Source: Enterocloster bolteae
Lineage (GTDB): Bacteria > Bacillota > Clostridia > Lachnospirales > Lachnospiraceae
DNA: 64,000 nucleotides
Reading direction: 5' to 3'
Assembly (NCBI GenBank): GCA_021772025.1
Contig: JAETNT010000001.1
Coordinates: 62,001 to 126,000, forward strand
Under the pieces are notes generated by a model, which saw only the letters and a list, made by a program, of their open reading frames with translations, made no database searches and was not told the DNA's origin. This document shows, one piece after another, positions 1 through 9,092 of the stretch. Position numbers and translations under genes: made by a program. Numbering within the stretch: the stretch's first letter is position 1; every line of letters starts with the position of its first letter.

Positions 1-1332
1 GGAGCAATGGAAGGGCTGATTACAGTAGGAGATATTACAAAATCTTATATGAATATCTACGACAGCAGCATTTTATCCAAGGCAAATACCCAATATTCTA
101 ATATCCTGGAAACCCTGGAAGGCGACTTGGTAGTAGGAAACGCAGATGCCTATTTTAATCAGGGAAAAGTACTGGTAGCCGCTGCTAACCCGGATTTAAT
201 GGAATTTTATATTGAACCTCATGATCTGGTCATTTTGGGAAATCGTTATGAATCTCAACTCTGCGCCATTGAGATGGAGGCGGATTGTATTATCGTTTGC
301 GAAGGGGCAGGCGCGTCTCTAACCATCCGCAAACTGGCGGAACAGCATGGATGTACGGTAATTGCTACTGCCTACGATACATATACAACGGCCCGCCTTA
401 TTAACCAAAGTATGCCGGTGAGCTACTTTATGACTACGGACAAACTGATTACTTTTGAGGAAGAGGACTACATTGATGAGATCCGGGAGGTGATGGCCAG
501 CAAACGGCACCGGGATTTTCCGATTTTAGATAAAAACGGGTTGTATAAGGGCATGATTTCCCGACGAAATCTGTTGGGGGCTACCGGAAAACAGGTGATT
601 TTGGTAGACCATAACGAGAGAAACCAGGCGGTGGACGGGATCGCTGCCGCGGATATTCGTGAGATCATCGATCATCACCGTCTGGGCACAGTGGAGACCA
701 TTTCCCCGGTATTCTTCCGCAACCAGCCATTAGGATGCACGGCTACTATTGTGTATCAGATGTATCAGGAAGCAGGGATAGAGATCGAGAAACAGATAGC
801 AGGGCTTCTCTGCAGCGCGATTATTTCGGATACGCTGCTGTTCCGATCCCCTACATGTACTGCAGTGGATCGGGCTGCAGCTATGAAGTTAGCTGATATA
901 GCCGGAGTGGAGATTGAAAAGTATGCCGGAAATATGTTTGCTGCCGGAAGCAATTTAAAAGGAAAAAATGACTCTGAGATTTTCTACCAGGATTTCAAAA
1001 CCTTTACTGCCGGCAAGATTGTTCTGGGAGTGGCGCAGGTCAGCTCCTTAAACGAAGAAGAACTGGCCGATCTGCGGGCCCGCATGGGATTGTTTATTAA
1101 GCAGGCTAAGGCAGACCGCAACATGGATATGATGTTCTTTATGCTGACTAATATTGTCACGGAATCGACGGATCTAATTTATGAGGGACAAGGGGCGGAG
1201 CAACTGGTAACCAAAGCCTTTCACCTAGAGAACGACGGGGTGCCGGAGAATCAAAACTGGATAACCCTTCCCGGGGTAGTTTCCCGTAAAAAGCAGCTTG
1301 TACCGGCGCTGGTACTGGCAGAACAGGAATAA
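1..1332 (+). CDS. ppaC: Mn-dependent inorganic pyrophosphatase with CBS/DRTGG regulatory region (5' truncated by window edge)
   Basis: Hydrolyses PPi to phosphate in the cytoplasm; the family is DHH/DHHA2 family II PPase, and the CBS-DRTGG insert makes it adenine-nucleotide regulated. The frame is open to base 1, so the beginning is missing: the N-terminal DHH half with its first metal-binding motifs and most of CBS1 are absent. Visible in order: the end of CBS1 (ITVGDITKSYM), a DRTGG-type domain (about residues 25-125), CBS2 (about 135-190, with HRDFPILDKNGLYKGMISRR), the DHH remainder with VDHNE and IIDHHRLG (metal and phosphate ligands), and a DHHA2 domain ending in SRKKQLVPAL, the substrate-binding motif. 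The ATG at base 7 lies inside CBS1 and is not a plausible start. Confidence 0.93.
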   Translation, partial: GAMEGLITVGDITKSYMNIYDSSILSKANTQYSNILETLEGDLVVGNADAYFNQGKVLVAAANPDLMEFYIEPHDLVILGNRYESQLCAIEMEADCIIVCEGAGASLTIRKLAEQHGCTVIATAYDTYTTARLINQSMPVSYFMTTDKLITFEEEDYIDEIREVMASKRHRDFPILDKNGLYKGMISRRNLLGATGKQVILVDHNERNQAVDGIAAADIREIIDHHRLGTVETISPVFFRNQPLGCTATIVYQMYQEAGIEIEKQIAGLLCSAIISDTLLFRSPTCTAVDRAAAMKLADIAGVEIEKYAGNMFAAGSNLKGKNDSEIFYQDFKTFTAGKIVLGVAQVSSLNEEELADLRARMGLFIKQAKADRNMDMMFFMLTNIVTESTDLIYEGQGAEQLVTKAFHLENDGVPENQNWITLPGVVSRKKQLVPALVLAEQE

Positions 1333-1382
1333 AAATACTCTGCCGGACTATCGGGCTTTTCGGATGAAAGGAGAAAAGAGTA

Positions 1383-2933
1383 TTGAAAAAAGTAAGAGGC
1401 ATATCCATTTTCAGAACAATGTTAGCCGCCATTACCATATCTGTTTTACTTGGAGGATGCCAGAGTAAAGAAAAGGAGCTTCAGGAGGAAACTGCCGCAA
1501 CCTCTCTTTTTTCTCCTTCTGCAGAATGGTATTCTCTTCAAATCGATAAAGAATATATGGGGGAATATCTGGATAATGGCTCTCCTCTTTTTACTGCCAG
1601 CTATCCCAGGATTACCTTATTGGAGAAACAAGAAGGGGATAATGGTTCATTAAAAGCCGCCTTAGATCAATATAATGAAAAGGTGCGTCAGGAGACTATC
1701 ACCCTATATACAGAAAATCTTCCCTATTTCAGGGAGATTTATATGGAATTTCCGGAAAATTTTTACGAGTATTCTTATGAAAGAAGTATCAATATTCAGC
1801 GTGGAGATTCCAGAGTATTAAGCTTTTGGGATATGGAATACGACAACTCCGGAGGACCTCACCCCAACTATTACTATAGCGGATATACCTTTGATGCGTA
1901 TAACGGAGAAAAGATAACGCTTACAGATGTAATTGCGGATACGGATAAGCTCTATGAATATGTAATGGAAAGACTGGCTGAGAGCGAAATAGAGGAAAAT
2001 TTCTTTGAAGGCTATCCGCAAATTGTCCGGAATATGATAGACGGGGACCAAGGGGCGGGTCTATTGGAATGGGTGTTAGATTCGCAGGGACTTACCATAT
2101 GTTTCAGCCCTTATGTACTTGCGCCTTACGGATTTGGAACTGTAGAAGTGACTGCCGACTATGAGGAACAAAAAGAACTGTTTCGGGAAGAGTATATAAA
2201 AAAAGAAAACAAGGCGGTAATTCAGATAGGAGCTTATGGCACCGTAATAATGGATGTGGACGGAGATGAGGAAAAAGAGGAAATTAAACTGGAGTTTGGA
2301 GAAGCGCCGGATGAATATTCCTGGTACGATACATTAAAAGTCAGCGTTGACAATATCAGTGTGGAAGAGTATTTAGATGGAAGTTTTACGGAAGGCTTTG
2401 TTTTGCGCCAGGAAAACGGCCAAACCTGGCTGTATGCAGAAGCGTCCGGAGATAATGATTACCGCAGCATCCATGTTTTTGATTTAAGCGGAAAAGAACC
2501 TGTCTATAAAGGAAGCAGACCTTTGGGCTTCGGAGGGATAGCGCCTACGGATTCGGAAGAATTTTTGATGAAGGAAAGACTGTATGCTTTAAGCACCTAC
2601 GACGCCCGCCGTACCTACCGGATTGGGGCTGACGGATTGCCGGAAGCGGCGGAGGAGCAATATAGAATGGAATTTACCGGCGGTATGGGGGAAGAGGAGA
2701 CTTCTTACAGCAGGATTCGTACCAAACGGGAAGTTCCGGCAGAACCTGTCGCTATTCCAGCAGAAACCCCGGTAAAATTTATCTGTACCGACAACAAAAC
2801 CTATGTAGATATGGAGACCCAGGATGGAACGGTTTACCGGGTTTATTACGAAAACCCGGTGGAATGGGTCAGCTATACAATTGATGGAGTAGATTTGTTT
2901 GAATATTTTGACGGGCTGATTTTTGCCGGATAA
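1383..2933 (+). CDS. Lipoprotein with RsiV-like (DUF4163/DUF3298) domain
   Basis: The start is a TTG preceded by AAAGGAG; it gives a clean lipoprotein signal peptide of about 25 residues ending in the lipobox LLGGC (Cys26). The mature protein is extracytoplasmic and acidic. Residues about 45-260 resemble the DUF4163/DUF3298 module found in RsiV and related lipoproteins (for example GGPHPNYYYSGYTFD and YVLAPYGFG). After it comes a beta-rich region with DVDGDEEKEEIKLEFG, an EF-hand/FG-GAP-like calcium loop. RsiV binds lysozyme in Bacillus, but this protein has no visible N-terminal anti-sigma segment, so a sensory role is not shown. It follows the pyrophosphatase by 50 bp. Confidence 0.8.
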   Translation: MKKVRGISIFRTMLAAITISVLLGGCQSKEKELQEETAATSLFSPSAEWYSLQIDKEYMGEYLDNGSPLFTASYPRITLLEKQEGDNGSLKAALDQYNEKVRQETITLYTENLPYFREIYMEFPENFYEYSYERSINIQRGDSRVLSFWDMEYDNSGGPHPNYYYSGYTFDAYNGEKITLTDVIADTDKLYEYVMERLAESEIEENFFEGYPQIVRNMIDGDQGAGLLEWVLDSQGLTICFSPYVLAPYGFGTVEVTADYEEQKELFREEYIKKENKAVIQIGAYGTVIMDVDGDEEKEEIKLEFGEAPDEYSWYDTLKVSVDNISVEEYLDGSFTEGFVLRQENGQTWLYAEASGDNDYRSIHVFDLSGKEPVYKGSRPLGFGGIAPTDSEEFLMKERLYALSTYDARRTYRIGADGLPEAAEEQYRMEFTGGMGEEETSYSRIRTKREVPAEPVAIPAETPVKFICTDNKTYVDMETQDGTVYRVYYENPVEWVSYTIDGVDLFEYFDGLIFAG

Positions 2934-2988
2934 AAGCAGCGGAGACATTAAATACCAAAAAATAAACTCTGCGTTAAGAGGAGGAAAA

Positions 2989-3603
2989 ATGGCAAAGCAA
3001 ACCTGGAAACCCGGAAATATGGTTTACCCTGCCCCGGCAGTTTTGGTCAGTGTAGCAAATAAGGAAGGAAAAACAGACATTATCACAGCGGCCTGGACCG
3101 GGAATATTTGTTCCGATCCGGTTATGACTTATGTTTCCGTGAGGCCGGAGCGGTTTTCTTACCATATGATAGAAGAAACTCAATGCTTTGCGATTAACCT
3201 GACCACCAAGGCGTTGGCCAAAGCCACGGATTTCTGCGGGGTTCGATCCGGCCGGGATGTAGATAAGTGGAAAGAAACCGGTCTGACCCCTGAAAAGGCA
3301 GACTATATCCCGGCGCCCCTCATCAGAGAAAGCCCGGTAAATATTGAATGTCAAGTGGTAAACCGCTTAGACCTTGGCAGCCACACCATGTTTATAGCCA
3401 AGGTTCTGGCGGTTCACGCGGAGGAAGCCTATATAGATGAAAGGGGCAAATTTGATTTAACCGCTTCCGGCCTTATGGCCTATGCCCATGGAGAGTATTT
3501 GGAACTGGGTAAAAAGATTGGCACTTTTGGTTTTTCTGTAAAGAAGAAATTTGCTGCCAGAAAGAAAACAAAATCACCTGCCCGGAAAGGACCAAAGAGA
3601 TGA
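2989..3603 (+). CDS. Flavin reductase-like (FMN-binding split-barrel) protein
   Basis: 204 residues. The ATG at 2989 has AGAGGAGG just upstream; an in-frame upstream start at 2923 lacks one. The N-terminus (NMVYPAPAVLVSVANKEGK) and the following TAAWTGNICSDPVMTYVSVRPERFSYHMI segments fit the flavin reductase/flavoredoxin family that binds FMN and often passes electrons between ferredoxin-like partners. The C-terminus is a basic tail (KKKFAARKKTKSPARKGPKR) that is unusual for the family. The stop overlaps the next ATG (ATGA), implying translational coupling to the kinase-like gene. The physiological acceptor cannot be told from sequence. Confidence 0.85.
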   Translation: MAKQTWKPGNMVYPAPAVLVSVANKEGKTDIITAAWTGNICSDPVMTYVSVRPERFSYHMIEETQCFAINLTTKALAKATDFCGVRSGRDVDKWKETGLTPEKADYIPAPLIRESPVNIECQVVNRLDLGSHTMFIAKVLAVHAEEAYIDERGKFDLTASGLMAYAHGEYLELGKKIGTFGFSVKKKFAARKKTKSPARKGPKR

Positions 3604-4124
3604 ATCCACACAAGAAAACCAATATTACATTAATCGGCATGCCGTCATCAGGCAAAAGCACGGTGGGTGTGCTTCTTGCCAAGCGCTTGGCTTATTCCTT
3701 TGTGGACGTAGACATTGTGATTCAGGAAAAAGAGGGATGCCTGTTAAAGGACATCATTGCGGAAAAAGGCATGGATGGTTTTATGGAGGTGGAGAACCGG
3801 GTCAATGCAGAATTAGATGTAAAGCGCTCTGTCATTGCCCCTGGCGGTTCCGTAATTTTTGGCAGGGAAGCTATGGAGCATTACAAGGAAATCAGCCAAA
3901 TTGTCTATTTGAAACTGAGCTACAAAGAAGTAGAGCGGCGTATTGGCAATGTGGTGGAGCGGGGAGTGGTATTAAAAGAAGGTCAAACTCTCCGGGATTT
4001 GTACAACGAGAGAGTGCCCTACTATGAAGAATACGCCGAGATCACCATTGACGAAACAGGGAAGACCTTGGGGAGAGTCGTAGATGAGCTTCGGAGAATC
4101 ATAGAAGGGCAGAAAAAATGTTAG
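3600..4124 (+). CDS. Shikimate kinase-like P-loop kinase
   Basis: 174 residues, the usual size for AroK. Walker A is GMPSSGKST near the N-terminus, followed by FVDVDIVIQEKEG (shikimate-binding D-x-D position), an SVIAPGGSVIF segment matching the GGG loop, and a lid region with RGVVLKEGQTLRDLYNERVPYYEEYA. No other shikimate-pathway genes are nearby. Because of this isolation and the diverged core (APGGSVIF in place of GGGxxxR) it could phosphorylate another small molecule. It is co-transcribed with the flavin reductase-like gene through a 4-bp overlap. Confidence 0.75.
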   Translation: MNPHKKTNITLIGMPSSGKSTVGVLLAKRLAYSFVDVDIVIQEKEGCLLKDIIAEKGMDGFMEVENRVNAELDVKRSVIAPGGSVIFGREAMEHYKEISQIVYLKLSYKEVERRIGNVVERGVVLKEGQTLRDLYNERVPYYEEYAEITIDETGKTLGRVVDELRRIIEGQKKC

Positions 4125-4155
4125 CCGGGAAAAGGATGGGAGGAGGTCAGGGAGC

Positions 4156-4635
4156 TTATTCAGGATAATACATTCGCTCCGGGCCGATCCCTTCCAGAAC
4201 TTCCTCTAAAAACTTTTTCCCCCAATAATTCGCCATGGGAAGGTTCATATCCAGATAATTGCCGCAATCTCTGGCAGCAGCGCCAGGTACATCTCCGGTG
4301 AAATCCCGAATAAAGACAAACATTTCTTTTAGTAAGCCGATAATATTCTCAGACTTCAGATCTCCGGCTAACAGAAGGTAGAAACCAGTACGGCAGCCCA
4401 TAGGTCCGAAATAAAGAACTTGATCTTTATAGTCATTGTGATTTCTCAAAAAAGTTGCCCCCAAATGTTCAATGGTATGCACCTCCGCCGTATTCATCAC
4501 CGGCTCAAAATTAGGCCGGGTCATACGGAGATCAAAGGTAGTGATAACCTGTTCTCCTATGGTATCCCTGCGGGAAACGTAAACTCCAGGCAAAAGGTTT
4601 AAATGATCAACAGTAAAGCTTGCAATCTTCTCCAT
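4156..4635 (-). CDS. luxS: S-ribosylhomocysteine lyase (AI-2 synthesis)
   Basis: 159 residues. It cleaves S-ribosylhomocysteine to homocysteine and DPD, the AI-2 precursor, as part of the activated methyl cycle. The metal site is complete: H53-x-x-E-H57 (HTIEH) and C124 (ARDCGNY). The catalytic cysteine is C81 in GPMGCRTGFY. The gene runs opposite to its neighbours and is preceded on its own strand by GGAGA and by a TATAAT at about 4700. No pfs/mtnN neighbour is in view. Confidence 0.97.
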   Translation of the reverse strand: MEKIASFTVDHLNLLPGVYVSRRDTIGEQVITTFDLRMTRPNFEPVMNTAEVHTIEHLGATFLRNHNDYKDQVLYFGPMGCRTGFYLLLAGDLKSENIIGLLKEMFVFIRDFTGDVPGAAARDCGNYLDMNLPMANYWGKKFLEEVLEGIGPERMYYPE

Positions 4636-4835
4636 AAAAACAAATCTCCTTCTTATTCATATTGCGCCAACATCTATAAGACCTGGCCAAGTATTCATAT
4701 TATAGCATAAAGCCACTCTGATTCCCATACATTTTTACATATGAAAATTCGCCGTCAAATTTTATATTTGGCGGTGTGCGTCCCTCGCCGGGCGCATGAA
4801 GTTTTCCTGTGTTTAGAAAAGAAAGGAGCGGTCAA

Positions 4836-7820
4836 ATGCAGGATTGGTATCAGATTCCGGAAGAGGAGGTGCTGGCCCGGTTAAGAACAAGCAGGCTGGG
4901 ATTAAACCAGGTCGAGGCAAAAAAACGACTTAAAGCTCATGGGAAAAATGCTCTAAAGGAAAATGGAAAAAAGGCATGGTGGCAGATCTTTTTCGGTCAG
5001 TTCCAGGATTTGCTGGTTCAGATCTTAATCGGCGCGGCTATTATTTCTTTGATATCAGGAAACGGAGAAAGCACGATTGTAATTTTTGCAGTGCTTCTGC
5101 TCAATGCAGTTTTAGCCACAATTCAGCATGAAAAGGCGCAAAAGTCTTTAGAGAGCCTTAAAGCGCTTTCCGCTCCAGCGGCCCAGGTTATACGGGAAGG
5201 AACGCGGCAGAAAGTAGCGGCATGGGAAATTGTGCCGGGAGATATCCTGGTATTGGAGGCCGGGGATCTGGCGGCGGCCGACGGACGAATTTTAGAGTCT
5301 GTCGGACTTCAGATTAATGAAAGCTCTTTAACAGGAGAACCGGAGAGCGTGGAAAAAGAGCAGGCGGTTATGAACCGGGAGCTGCCTTTGGCAGAGCGTA
5401 CCAACATGGTATTTTCCGGAGGGCTGGTAACCGGGGGAAGAGGAATAGCTGCAGTAACCGCTACCGGAATGGATACGGAAATCGGCCGCATTGCCGGGCT
5501 GATGAACGAAACCGGAGAAAAGAAAACCCCTCTTCAGATTAGCCTGGATCGATTTAGCAGCCGCCTGGCCATAGGGATTCTGGGGATTTCGGTGATAGTA
5601 TTTCTACTGGGGCTATACCGGGGCAGCCGGATTTTGGATTCTATGATGTTTGCTGTGGCCCTGGCAGTGGCGGCTATTCCCGAGGCATTGGGAACGATTG
5701 TTACCATTGTCCAGGCCATGGGAACCCAGAGAATGGCGAAACAGAACGCTATTATTAAGGATTTAAAGGCGGTAGAAAGCCTGGGCTGTGTCTCGGTGAT
5801 ATGCAGCGACAAGACAGGAACTCTGACTCAAAATAAAATGAGAGTTCAGGCGGTTTATGAAAACGGGAAGGTACGGAAATTGAATCCGTCCGGCATCTTA
5901 GCAAGTCCCGTGGGAGCACATCCGTACGGGCAGGAAGAGAGGGCTGTCAGCGCCCGGTTGTCAGGGAATATAAAGGGGAAAGGCCCTATTTCTTTGACAA
6001 CGGCAGCTGTTTTGGCAAATAATGCAGAGTTTGTCAGGCCTGAAGGACAGTCAGAGTGTATAGGGGCTCCGACAGAGACAGCCCTTCTTTTTATGGCGGC
6101 AGAAGAAGGGGCGGATATTTCCAAGATCCGCAGCCTTTGGGCGCGGCTAGAGGAAATTCCTTTTGACTCTAATCGAAAACGGATGAGCGTAGTGTGCAGG
6201 AAGAAAGGCGGGGAAGCCTTCCGCATTGTGAAGGGGGCGGCTGACGTTTTGCTGCCCCGCTGTACTTATATGGAAAAAAACAATGGAATTGATCTTATGA
6301 CCGGAGTGGATCGCAGTCGGATCCGGACTCAAAACGAAGCTTGGGGGAAAGAAGGCCTGCGGGTTTTGGCTTTTGCTTATCGAAGAGAAAAGGGAAATGA
6401 CCCGCAGGATATCCGGACCGCTTTGGACAGTAAAGATATGGAGACCAACCTGACATTTGTCGGACTGGCGGCCCTTATGGATCCGCCCCGCCCCGAATCC
6501 TGTCAGGCAGTGGAAAAGGCCAGAGAAGCTGGAATGAAGCCGGTAATGATCACCGGGGATCATCCGGTAACAGCCCGCTCTATTGCGGAAAAAATCAAAA
6601 TTCTTCTTCCGGGAGAAACCGTTATTAGCGGCACAGAGCTGGATCGTCTTACAGATTCGGAGCTGGATGAAAAACTTCCTGATATTTCTGTTTGCGCCCG
6701 GGTATCACCGGAGCATAAGCTTCGTATTGTAGAGGCCTGGCAGCGAAAAGGAAAAATCGTTGCCATGACCGGCGATGGCGTCAATGATGCTCCGGCATTA
6801 AAAAAAGCTGACATTGGAGTAGCTATGGGACTGGGAGGCACTGAAGTTTCCAGGGACGCGGCATCTATGATCCTGGCGGACGACAATTTTGCCACTATTA
6901 TTTCAGCTGTGGAAAACGGAAGAAATGTATACCGAAATATTCAAAATGCCATTGATTTTCTGCTGTCGGGAAATATGGCTGGAATTTTTTGCGTATTGTA
7001 TACTTCTCTGCTGGCTCTGCCTCTGCCTTTTGCTCCGGTACACCTGCTTTTTATTAATCTGGTTACGGATTCTCTTCCTGCCCTGGCTATCGGTATGGAG
7101 CCGGCAGAAGAAGGGCTTTTAAGACAAAAGCCTAGGGATCCCTCCAAAGGAATTTTAACAAAATCCTTTTTAAAAGACATCTTTGTTCAAGGAGGATTGA
7201 TTGCCGTGTGTACTATGGCTGCATATTATGTGGGATTGACGGGGAGCCTGTCAGACTGCCTGTCAGGATTTGGGGATGCGGCAAGATATGGAGTCCGCAC
7301 TCTCAGCCAGATACCGGAGGCACTGACCGGAGGATTAAGAATCCTGGGAGCGGATGGGGCGGAAGCGGTTTCTGCTTTGACAGCCGGAAATATAAGAAAA
7401 GCGGTAGATGTGCTGGCCTGCGGGGGACAGAGAGGGGCGGCATCTGGAGTTTTTGCGGGAGAATTTTCGGCGGCCCATATTCCGGCAGCAGCTGTAGCGG
7501 CTCCCCCATCTGGTAATTCTGCCACAGCAGCTACAATGGCCTTTACTACTTTAACTCTGGCACGTCTGTTCCACGGCTTTAACTGCCGAAGCCATCATTC
7601 CATTTTTCGTTTGGGCTTGTTCAGCAACTTGTACAGTATTATGGCCTTTGAAGCGGGAGCTGTTTTGCTGGCCGCTGTTTTGTTTGTACCAGTGTTACAG
7701 CACTTATTTGCGGCATCCGATTTGAGTTTAGGACAGATAGGCGCCGTGGTCGGATTGGCTCTGCTCCCCACTCTTTTTATTCAGGCATGGAAACTGGCCA
7801 GAGAATGTCTGCACAGATAG
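4836..7820 (+). CDS. P-type Ca2+-transporting ATPase (P2A) with long M7-M8 insertion
   Basis: 994 residues. ATG 4836 has AGGAG seven bases upstream; a GTG at 4809 in frame has none. The layout is a cation_ATPase_N domain (residues 1-70), M1-M2, an actuator domain with SSLTGEPES, an M4 site AIPEALGTIV, the phosphorylation site CSDKTGTLTQNKM, a nucleotide domain, the hinge MTGDGVNDAPALKKADIGVAMG, M5-M6 with the NxxTD segment (FINLVTDSLPALAIG), and a C-terminal M7-M10 bundle. About 95 Ala/Gly-rich residues (about 800-897) sit between M7 and M8, where relatives have a short loop. The M4 motif reads PEALG instead of PEGLP/PEALP. It probably exports calcium, but the odd M4 motif leaves specificity open. 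Confidence 0.92.
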   Translation: MQDWYQIPEEEVLARLRTSRLGLNQVEAKKRLKAHGKNALKENGKKAWWQIFFGQFQDLLVQILIGAAIISLISGNGESTIVIFAVLLLNAVLATIQHEKAQKSLESLKALSAPAAQVIREGTRQKVAAWEIVPGDILVLEAGDLAAADGRILESVGLQINESSLTGEPESVEKEQAVMNRELPLAERTNMVFSGGLVTGGRGIAAVTATGMDTEIGRIAGLMNETGEKKTPLQISLDRFSSRLAIGILGISVIVFLLGLYRGSRILDSMMFAVALAVAAIPEALGTIVTIVQAMGTQRMAKQNAIIKDLKAVESLGCVSVICSDKTGTLTQNKMRVQAVYENGKVRKLNPSGILASPVGAHPYGQEERAVSARLSGNIKGKGPISLTTAAVLANNAEFVRPEGQSECIGAPTETALLFMAAEEGADISKIRSLWARLEEIPFDSNRKRMSVVCRKKGGEAFRIVKGAADVLLPRCTYMEKNNGIDLMTGVDRSRIRTQNEAWGKEGLRVLAFAYRREKGNDPQDIRTALDSKDMETNLTFVGLAALMDPPRPESCQAVEKAREAGMKPVMITGDHPVTARSIAEKIKILLPGETVISGTELDRLTDSELDEKLPDISVCARVSPEHKLRIVEAWQRKGKIVAMTGDGVNDAPALKKADIGVAMGLGGTEVSRDAASMILADDNFATIISAVENGRNVYRNIQNAIDFLLSGNMAGIFCVLYTSLLALPLPFAPVHLLFINLVTDSLPALAIGMEPAEEGLLRQKPRDPSKGILTKSFLKDIFVQGGLIAVCTMAAYYVGLTGSLSDCLSGFGDAARYGVRTLSQIPEALTGGLRILGADGAEAVSALTAGNIRKAVDVLACGGQRGAASGVFAGEFSAAHIPAAAVAAPPSGNSATAATMAFTTLTLARLFHGFNCRSHHSIFRLGLFSNLYSIMAFEAGAVLLAAVLFVPVLQHLFAASDLSLGQIGAVVGLALLPTLFIQAWKLARECLHR

Positions 7821-8106
7821 AGGATGCGGCGAAATGGGATTATCCGCTGATAGAAGGCAGTGATAGTTCGTTTTGCCGTATCTCCATAAACGGCAGCAGT
7901 TCAGGCAGAGGAGCTTTAGCAGGAAAAATTACTTGTATTATCAACAGGGAAGTGCTATATTGAAAAGCAAGGTGTTTATTTATATCGCTTTTTATTTGTC
8001 CAGTCAGGACACAACAAAGAAAAAAGTTTGGAAGCAAACTTTCAAATCTACCTGGATGACGCAGTAAATGTCTAAAGGACAGACTATGTGTCAGGAGGAG
8101 GAAACT
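7821..8106 (+). promoter_or_regulatory. Intergenic region with promoter for the FAH-family gene
   Basis: 286 bases without a convincing gene. A good sigma-A-like promoter is visible: TTGTAT at 7933-7938, 17-nt spacer, TATATT at 7956-7961. A short open frame (7873-8067) crosses it but has neither ribosome binding site nor recognisable domain, so I leave it out. AGGAGGAG at 8093-8100 serves the ATG at 8107. Confidence 0.6.
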
Positions 8107-9006
8107 ATGAAGCTAATAACCTATCAATTAGAACGAGAGCAAAAAACCAGAATCGGAGTTTTAAATCAGGACGAGACATGGGTGTACCCGATTAAAAGCA
8201 TTGGCGTGGATTACAGCAAGATGGAGACATTAATAGAAGAAATCGGCGAATCTGAGCTGCAGCTTTTAGAGTATACCAGTAAAAAAGAGCCTTATGGGCT
8301 CCATGGGGCCGCTCCTGTGGGAGAGGTTCGCCTGCTGGCCCCTATTCAATATCCCAAACAGGACGTTATCTGCCTGGGTTCCAACTATATGGATCACGCT
8401 GAAGAATCCGCTCGTTTTAAAAAGGAACAGTTTGATGGAAAGAGGGAGCATGCGGTGTACTTTTCCAAACGCGTCAATAGAGCCAGCGCAGATGGCGATC
8501 CGATTCCAGGCCATTTTGATATTGTAGAAGGTTTGGATTACGAGGCGGAGCTGGCTGTCATTATCCGCAAAGAGGCCAGAAATGTTCCTCCGGAAAAAGT
8601 AAAAGAGTACTTATTTGGCTATACCATTATCAATGACATCAGCGCCCGCAATGTTCAGCGAATTCATAAACAGTATTATTTTGGAAAGAGCCTGGACGGA
8701 TTCCTGCCTATGGGACCGTGCATTACCACTATAGACGCGATTCCTTATCCGCCAAAGCTTTCCATCCAGTCCAAAGTTAACGGGGAATTGCGGCAGGACA
8801 GTAATACCGGACTGATGATTTTTACTATCGATCACATTGTAAGTGAGCTGTCCCGGGGGATGACGCTGCAGGCGGGAACTATTATTTCTACCGGAACTCC
8901 TGCCGGAGTCGGCATGGGCTTTGATCCACCGAGATTTTTAAAGGCAGGAGACGAAGTAGAGTGTATTGTAGAGGGAATCGGATCCATCAAGAACAGGGTG
9001 GAATAA
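8107..9006 (+). CDS. Fumarylacetoacetate hydrolase (FAH) family protein
   Basis: 299 residues, with start chosen by the AGGAGGAG before ATG 8107. A non-conserved N-terminal part (1-90) is followed by the FAH fold. The metal ligands are recognisable in VEGLDYEAELAV (two Glu) and FGYTIINDISARN (Asp), with FLPMGPCI and GTIISTGTPAGVGMG typical of the 2-hydroxyhepta-2,4-diene-1,7-dioate isomerase / acylpyruvate hydrolase branch. It likely hydrolyses or isomerises a beta-diketo acid, possibly oxaloacetate tautomerase-type housekeeping as described for some members. It is monocistronic from its promoter and lies directly upstream of perR. Confidence 0.9.
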   Translation: MKLITYQLEREQKTRIGVLNQDETWVYPIKSIGVDYSKMETLIEEIGESELQLLEYTSKKEPYGLHGAAPVGEVRLLAPIQYPKQDVICLGSNYMDHAEESARFKKEQFDGKREHAVYFSKRVNRASADGDPIPGHFDIVEGLDYEAELAVIIRKEARNVPPEKVKEYLFGYTIINDISARNVQRIHKQYYFGKSLDGFLPMGPCITTIDAIPYPPKLSIQSKVNGELRQDSNTGLMIFTIDHIVSELSRGMTLQAGTIISTGTPAGVGMGFDPPRFLKAGDEVECIVEGIGSIKNRVE

Positions 9007-9024
9007 AAGAATGCAATTCAAGGG

Positions 9025-9072
9025 TTGACAGCGACAGGAAATTCCTTTATACTAAAATAGTAATGATTACTA
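9025..9072 (+). promoter_or_regulatory. perR promoter with PerR-type operator
   Basis: TTGACA (9025-9030), 17-nt spacer, TATACT (9048-9053). Five bases after the -10 lies a perfect palindrome, TAGTAATGATTACTA (9058-9072), covering the expected transcription start. The same 13-bp core recurs at 9533-9545 with the same distance to its -10. This fits autorepression by the adjacent Fur-family gene. Confidence 0.85.
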
Positions 9073-9092
9073 ATTTAAAGGGAGGCGGCGCT

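Noticed and set aside
4639-4835. Metal riboswitch ahead of the P-type ATPase
   Set aside because: Only a short CCGTCAAAT/ATTTGGCGG hairpin is visible; the conserved yybP-ykoY or NiCo cores are not.
7873-8067. 64-codon open frame between the ATPase and FAH-family genes
   Set aside because: No ribosome binding site or recognisable domain; it spans the TTGTAT/TATATT promoter.
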